Assembly: GCA_002751075.1 (NCBI GenBank)
Contig: NAOQ01000333.1
Coordinates: forward strand, 68,845 to 82,164
Reading direction: 5' to 3'
Origin: Ichthyophonus hoferi
Lineage: Eukaryota > Opisthokonta > Ichthyosporea > Ichthyophonida > Ichthyophonidae
Length of the DNA stretch: 13,320 nucleotides
The position numbers and the translations under genes are program-made. The first letter of the stretch is position 1. Each line of letters starts with the position of its first letter. The notes beneath the pieces are model-generated. The model searched no databases. It was given only the letters and a program-made list of their open reading frames with translations, and was not told the origin of the DNA. Shown piece by piece: positions 9,106 through 13,320 of this stretch.

Positions 9106-9342
9106 ATGACTTCATCCCGCCAAGTAAAGGAGGATGCTTCCCGTAATATTCAAGACCCTAATGTCTTCCACTTAGAGGATACGGGTATGGTCGATCTCCT
9201 TGTCAGCAAAGGTCGCGTCAAAGAACCACACTTCAAACACAATCCTTCGACCGGTCTTGGCTCTCTAATTTTTGTTGTTAATACAGTAGATATGTACACA
9301 CCGAGGATTAAAGATATGAACTACTTATTACCTAACTTCTGA
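9106..9342 (+). CDS. Hypothetical small protein, 78 residues
   Basis: A complete ATG-to-TGA frame with somewhat higher GC than its surroundings and a balanced composition (start MTSSRQVKEDASR, later DTGMVDLLVSKGRVKEPHF). GRVKEPHFKH faintly recalls the first cupin motif (G-x5-H-x-H), but the histidine spacing is off and the rest does not fit, so no function is given. Upstream are TATA- and CCAAT-like elements; no AATAAA is obvious just downstream. The opposite strand also reads as fairly open here, and frames of this length occur by chance in a window this size. Confidence 0.25.
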   Translation: MTSSRQVKEDASRNIQDPNVFHLEDTGMVDLLVSKGRVKEPHFKHNPSTGLGSLIFVVNTVDMYTPRIKDMNYLLPNF

Positions 9343-10280
9343 AATTTGAACGTTTTCCAAATACGAATTGCCAACGCTCTACAGCCTTCTATAGTGCATC
9401 TGTCATAAGGTGTCTTCAATGGGTTGACACCAGCTTTAACAGAATACGACCTACATGGGCACTAATGATATTTAACTATTGAAAATATCTATATTCCCGG
9501 CCGTTCAGAAGATATGAGAATGAACGCCAAGTTAACAAGTGACGACACGCAAACAGTGCTAAAAATCTTTTCAATTTGTATAATAGTTTTACTACATTTG
9601 AAATTTATAGCTTGCTTAACATAAATACTTAGTGTAACAAAAATTAGTACGATGAGGTACACAGACTCTGGACAGCCGTCCAGTTTTAATATGCTTAATT
9701 AAAAGACAACTTTGCTTTGAAAATATGTTGGTTTCCTAGTGCGTGTGGTGTCAACATTATTACAACCTCTCAATATAATATGATGCATGAAAGTGTTATG
9801 TGGCTAGTAACAGCAACATGGTATTATTAATGGGGAAGATGATTATTTTTACTATAAAGTTTATAGAAAGAAAATGGGGCATCTGATGAATGGTATTATA
9901 TTATAAGGGGGAGGGCAGGCTATGGTAGGCGTTATTTTATTATATTATTATTAATGATTTTACAACAACTCATGTTACACAGTTGTTAAATAACTAAATG
10001 ATATTGCTTGTAGCTTCCTCCTACCTTGGTGATTTTTTTACGTAAAAAACTTGTGGAGTATAGAATCGGTAGTATTTTAATATAAGGCTGTGTAGACGAG
10101 GTTTATTTTACTCGCTTGTTATCAAAGATCAGACGAACTATTTGTTCATGCAGAGTAAACAATCTTGCAACATTATCATTTCTATGTTAAACCATTGTAC
10201 ATTACATTTTCCACTCCTTCATCTTACATAATATACAATACAGGGTATACAGTCACACATACTCAATCTTCATAAATAGA

Positions 10281-10304
10281 ATAATAATAATAATAATAAT
10301 AATA
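10281..10304. repeat. (ATA)n microsatellite
   Basis: About eight uninterrupted ATA/TAA units. Confidence 0.9.
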
Positions 10305-11155
10305 CTAGTAATGATAAAGCACTCAGCTTCATAAGATATAGCCAATCATCGATATTGTATATATTGTATCTAAGGCGATCAAACAGCGATTAACTAGCTA
10401 CAATTATATAAACCAAACATGTTGAAGATAGCGTTTGCCGCCACTAAAATAACTCCATTAGTAAATCCGCTGGTTGGGTTAAACTAAACTTATGAATAGG
10501 ATAGCCACATTTTGTAGCCGTATTTGCAAGAGTCTAACGATGTTTCTATTGGGTACATCTAAAGTTTGAATGATTATCATGTGCTAAGCTGCTGAGCTTA
10601 TACCATCACACATTGCAGAGTGGATAGTATTGGGTAGGGTAGATTGTGATAATTATCACGTTAATTCCTACCTCTACTGGGCAAATGGAATTGAATATAT
10701 CTGAAATATATAAACTTAAAAATTAGTAATAATATTGAATAGATGCTTTAATTTGCTAGTTAACGCTTTGATGAGAGTAACCTTAAAACCTTAACAAGTT
10801 TTTATCTGCGTTATAAATATATTAAGGTCCTATTGACTAGACTTTTGGTACAAACGGTTGTTACTCTTAAGATGGTTGTATAAAAAATGAAGTAGGGGAG
10901 GGAGAGGAGTGGGGAAGGCTTCAACTACCATTTTCTCTTTTTGTAAAGGAAACCTTCAGGCATCATATAGGGTATGCAATGCAGTTTTAGCCCTTGGCCT
11001 CTGGCACCAATTAGAATGTATATAATGTAATACTAACAATGTATATTACAATGTAGATGTTTGGTTGTCCTCGATGCTACGTGAAACTTTATAATTAAAT
11101 CATCGAAATTGATCTTGTATTTTTACTTTTTAAACTTTTTTTACCTTTTTTTTTT

Positions 11156-11178
11156 AATAAAAATAAATAAATAAATAG
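11156..11178. repeat. (AAAT)n microsatellite
   Basis: Short run of AAAT units after a T-rich stretch; it has the look of a degenerate poly(A) tail, but no element body was recognised next to it. Confidence 0.75.
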
Positions 11179-11220
11179 AAAGCATTTAAGTTGCTAACTT
11201 ATCCAAATTTCATTAGTTGT

Positions 11221-11226
11221 TTTATT
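11221..11226 (-). terminator. Candidate poly(A) signal for the GOLD-like gene
   Basis: TTTATT on the plus strand is AATAAA on the minus strand, 433 bases past the stop at 11659. It is the nearest canonical hexamer I found; a variant signal closer to the stop is possible. Confidence 0.3.
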
Positions 11227-11658
11227 CACTACTTAAAGCTTGTGATTTGAAACCATTTGTTTACACTCCTATTAAATTGCATTTGAGTTCTAAAACAGTC
11301 TCAATTACTGTTACTATCATTGTAAAATCATGGACATAAATCCAAAAAATCAGATGAAGGCGCCGTTTCTAGTATTATTATATTTACATTATTGCATAAT
11401 AGTTCATAGAATACGCTTTTTCTCGATTTATGCCAGGACCTTAATTAGATAGAAGTGGTTCTATTCACATTTTCTTTGCTTTGATTCTAGTTCCCTATAT
11501 TATATCCTGTAGACATTATCAAAACCTCATCTAGGTCACTCAACGGGAATAATACCAAGCAAATAACAAAGCAGGCAGATTGAGCAATATATTTTAAGTC
11601 ATAAACTATATTTTAAACTTAATTACGACGATACTATGCCAAATTCAGTTGGCACATA

Positions 11659-12627
11659 CTAATTCTCCATGGGGGGAGGATACCAGACAGTATCATTATA
11701 ATAAACTGTTCCATCGGTACTTTGAGGAGGAGGAGGAGGACAGTACATTCTACCATTGGGTACATAGTAAGGCCCATACTGACCGTAAAAAGCTCCTGGA
11801 GCTATATATGGTGGATTAGGATTGGCAGTGTTCAAGCCATTGTGCATAGAACCAGAACCAACAGATTGCGGGATAAATTCTCGCACGTTTTTGATATGCA
11901 GAAATGGGTTGGTATGTATTCCTACCAAAAATCCACTCCTGCTCCCTGGCCCCGCCTCTAGACTCTCATTCATGCGTAAGTCTCTCCTTCCTTCCAGCCG
12001 GTCACCCTCTACAGTACCCCAACCTGGTTCTTTTAACCCTACTGTCTCATGTAATCTCTGCATTCGTCGTGCTCTATTTTTGCTTTCTTTCTTTTGTGTT
12101 TGGTATACTGGTGGCACCATAGAGCAATGGTCTAATGGAACCGGAATCTTAGCCATATTGTCCACGCATATATTACTATGACTTTTATCTAATCCTTCAG
12201 GTACCATACTTTTTCCCTCTCCCTCTCTCACCCCATTCTCTCTCTGTTTGCCCCCCTGATGAGTCTTGTTACCTCGTTTTCGTGGCTTTCCCTTCCTCCT
12301 CTCTGAATCTATTGCATCATTGGGAGCCTCTACAATGTGTATATTATGTTTAGAAATGTCTTTCTGTGCATCAACCGATGCTTCTATTAAGTTGTGCGAT
12401 AACGTACTTTGAGTGTCAGGGCTGAAGACTGGATCCATTTCATGTACAGAAGTAGATTTTGTGTTACGAGGTGCAGGAGTAAGATTGGTTTCGATCAATG
12501 ACACTGGAGAGGCGGAATCAGGGTGGATATAGCGGGGTGACTTGAATTGATGTGTAATGCAATAGGTGAGGCTCTTGCTGTTATGGACTGAGTAACGATT
12601 ATCCCATTGTATGATATACTGGCCGTC
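11659..12627 (-). CDS. GOLD-like gene, last coding exon
   Basis: An acceptor TTTCTCCCAG ends at 12628, followed by 322 codons in phase 0 and a TAG at 11661-11659. The exon starts DGQYIIQWDNRYSVH, completing the GOLD-like motif with the previous exon. The middle is rich in Ser, Asn, Lys, Arg and Glu, with basic patches (ERRKGKPRKRGNK and ESKNRARRMQR) that could be nuclear localisation or membrane/RNA-contact segments. The C-terminus is rich in Tyr, Pro and Gly (APGAFYGQYGPYYVPNG), has five consecutive prolines followed by Gln, and ends WYPPPMEN. Proline runs of this kind often bind SH3, WW or EVH1 domains; that role is inferred. The open length is far beyond chance. Plus-strand frames at 11722-12181 are its antisense. 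Confidence 0.85.
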   Translation of the reverse strand, partial: DGQYIIQWDNRYSVHNSKSLTYCITHQFKSPRYIHPDSASPVSLIETNLTPAPRNTKSTSVHEMDPVFSPDTQSTLSHNLIEASVDAQKDISKHNIHIVEAPNDAIDSERRKGKPRKRGNKTHQGGKQRENGVREGEGKSMVPEGLDKSHSNICVDNMAKIPVPLDHCSMVPPVYQTQKKESKNRARRMQRLHETVGLKEPGWGTVEGDRLEGRRDLRMNESLEAGPGSRSGFLVGIHTNPFLHIKNVREFIPQSVGSGSMHNGLNTANPNPPYIAPGAFYGQYGPYYVPNGRMYCPPPPPQSTDGTVYYNDTVWYPPPMEN

Positions 12628-13138
12628 CTGGGAGAAAGAAGAATATTTCATTATGATGAATATAGAAAGAGAGAGAAAGAGAAAGAAAGAGAGCGAAAAG
12701 AAAAGGACAGAAAAAGAGAAGCGTATATTTACATACCTTTTGACACTCAAATATACGTTCCTCCTGTTGTTGATCACAGGCCACCCGTCGATTAGGTAAT
12801 AGCTCCGTCAATACACTCTATATGTAATATATGTCATCGCATTGATTCGTTAATGTTGGTTTTACAATGCATATTATTATAATATTTAAAAAATAACTCA
12901 TACCACCAATGCACGTAAAAGATAAGGAAGCCAGTTATGAAAATGATGAGATCTGTGTTTAAAAATAATACGCTGGAAACAATAATATAAATACGTCCAG
13001 AGCCTGTACGGAGAGTGAGCTTCAATAAAAAGAGAATACATAAGAAAGATATAATGGTGTTGTATAATAATAACAGGCCAATTAGCTTTAATGCTTCTTA
13101 ATGATCTTAATTATATGGGGATAGTCCGCATACTCACC
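11659..13138 (-). CDS. GOLD-like domain protein, 3' part of gene (gene-level entry)
   Basis: Minus-strand exons 13138 (donor only), 13019-12995, 12952-12904, 12817-12737 and 12627-11659 join in compatible phases, with introns of 118, 42, 86 and 109 bp. Read together, the product has a helical stretch (HNWLPYLLRAL then SVLTELLPNRR), a charged stretch (CDQQQEERIFECQK), and a beta motif, GQYIIQWDNRYSVHNSKSL, then TYCI. That last part follows the G-x-Y-x-x-x-W/F-D-N-x-[YF]-S pattern of GOLD domains, known from p24/TMED and SEC14L proteins that work in Golgi and lipid trafficking. The assignment is by eye. The remaining 290 or so residues look disordered and end in a Tyr/Pro-rich tail. The N-terminal part of the protein lies beyond the right edge. 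Confidence 0.6.
12660..12722. repeat. Purine-rich (GA/AAAG) tract in intron
   Basis: On the coding (minus) strand this is a long pyrimidine tract about 30 bases upstream of the acceptor at 12628, so it probably helps define that acceptor. Confidence 0.7.
12737..12817 (-). CDS. GOLD-like gene, internal exon
   Basis: An 81-bp exon (27 codons, phase 0 at both ends), with acceptor ACATATAG and a consensus donor AAAAG|GTATGT at 12736. It encodes SVLTELLPNRR, then VACDQQQEERIFECQK: a helix-like part followed by a charged strand leading straight into the beta motif of the last exon. Confidence 0.7.
12904..12952 (-). CDS. GOLD-like gene, small exon
   Basis: A 49-bp exon after acceptor AAACACAG, ending at donor GTG|GTATGA. 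The first base completes a codon from the 25-bp exon upstream, and the rest reads SHHFHNWLPYLLRALV. Phase 0 at its end matches the next exon. The alternative donor TTG|GTGGTA, three bases earlier, keeps the same phase and would drop one valine. Confidence 0.5.
12995..13019 (-). CDS. GOLD-like gene, 25-bp micro-exon
   Basis: Bounded by a pyrimidine-rich acceptor (CTTTTTATTGAAG, ending at 13020) and donor GGAC|GTATTT. It starts with two bases that finish a codon and ends with two bases, reading HSPYRLW plus partial codons. The phases fit both the strong donor at 13137 and the exon at 12952. The following intron would be only 42 bases. Very short exon and intron, so tentative. Confidence 0.38.
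13130..13138 (-). other. Strong donor site of an upstream exon
   Basis: GGGATTG|GTGAGTATG on the minus strand, with GT at 13137-13136, is close to the donor consensus. The exon it closes (ending IEGI plus one base) is only 13 bp if the nearest AG is its acceptor, because the frame closes just upstream and the pentamer array begins within about 25 bases. The true exon start is uncertain. Confidence 0.35.
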
Positions 13139-13161
13139 AATCCCTTCAATCTCCAATTATA

Positions 13162-13320
13162 AGTATAGTATAGTATGGTACATTATAGTATAGTATAGTC
13201 TAGTATGGTACAGTACAGTATAGTATAGTATAGTATAGTATGGTACAGTATAGTATAGTATGATACAGTATAGTATAATATAGTATGGTAAAGTATAGTA
13301 TAGTATGGTATAGTATGGTA
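13162..13320. repeat. AGTAT/GGTAC pentamer array, runs off the window
   Basis: Tandem 5-bp units, mostly AGTAT with regular GGTAC and AGTAC variants forming a TATGGTACAG-type higher-order pattern. The unit is the reverse complement of the one at 4106-4280. It continues beyond the right edge, upstream of the visible exons of the GOLD-like gene. Confidence 0.92.

Larger units (their letters stand above)
9343..11658. other. Intergenic AT-rich region, no gene seen
   Basis: Nothing coding could be supported, apart from weak open stretches between 9360 and 9620 on both strands. It contains a TAA microsatellite (10281-10304), a perfect 14-bp palindrome GTGATAATTATCAC (10646-10659) and an AAAT tract (11156-11178). 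The end nearest 11659 should be the 3' UTR and flank of the GOLD-like gene. Confidence 0.5.

Noticed and set aside
11722-12181. Plus-strand open frames of 72-119 codons
   Set aside because: They are antisense to the long last exon of the GOLD-like gene, whose motif, splice site and composition favour the minus strand.

Overview
The window looks like a piece of an AT-rich animal nuclear genome. Coding sequence is split by GT-AG introns, and there is much simple-sequence DNA, a tRNA-derived repeat head and no bacterial gene organisation. Short introns mixed with kilobase introns and abundant pentamer repeats would suit an early-branching invertebrate such as a sponge or cnidarian. That placement is an inference; nothing in the window fixes the taxon.

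Two host genes can be supported, both on the minus strand and arranged head to tail. (1) The right-hand end (about 13138 down to 11659) holds the 3' part of a gene. Its small exons splice in compatible phases into a 969-bp last exon. The exon junction encodes a GOLD-like beta motif (about 12550-12627), followed by a long polar, probably disordered region and a Tyr/Pro-rich tail with a run of five prolines. (2) The left half (about 5768 or 5283 down to 153) holds a gene for a leucine-rich-repeat (LRR) protein. A 744-bp exon (4540-5283) carries a non-repeat N-terminal part and the first LRRs. Exons at 3240-3360, 1547-1741, 600-780 and 153-262 carry the rest. The last three are joined by matching phases and end in a stop. 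At least one exon between 3240 and 1741 was not found.

Between the genes (about 6010-11658) is 5.6 kb of AT-rich sequence with no securely identified gene. It holds a 78-codon plus-strand reading frame at 9106-9342 behind TATA- and CCAAT-like elements, several short coding-like stretches on both strands, small palindromes and microsatellites. In DNA this AT-rich, open stretches of 40-80 codons are expected by chance, so these are weak calls.

Repeats are prominent. A degenerate ACTAT/ACTAC pentamer array lies in an intron (4106-4280), and its reverse complement begins at 13162 and runs off the right edge. There is a 140-bp-period AT-rich duplication with an internal hairpin (2118-2362), a tRNA-like SINE head (2711-2790), and CT, GA, TATAA, TAA and AAAT tracts. 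No gene here gives evidence of a novel multi-gene system. The most interesting points are the LRR gene's unidentified N-terminal domain, the micro-exon architecture at the right edge, the oppositely oriented pentamer arrays and the possibly decayed coding region in the middle.
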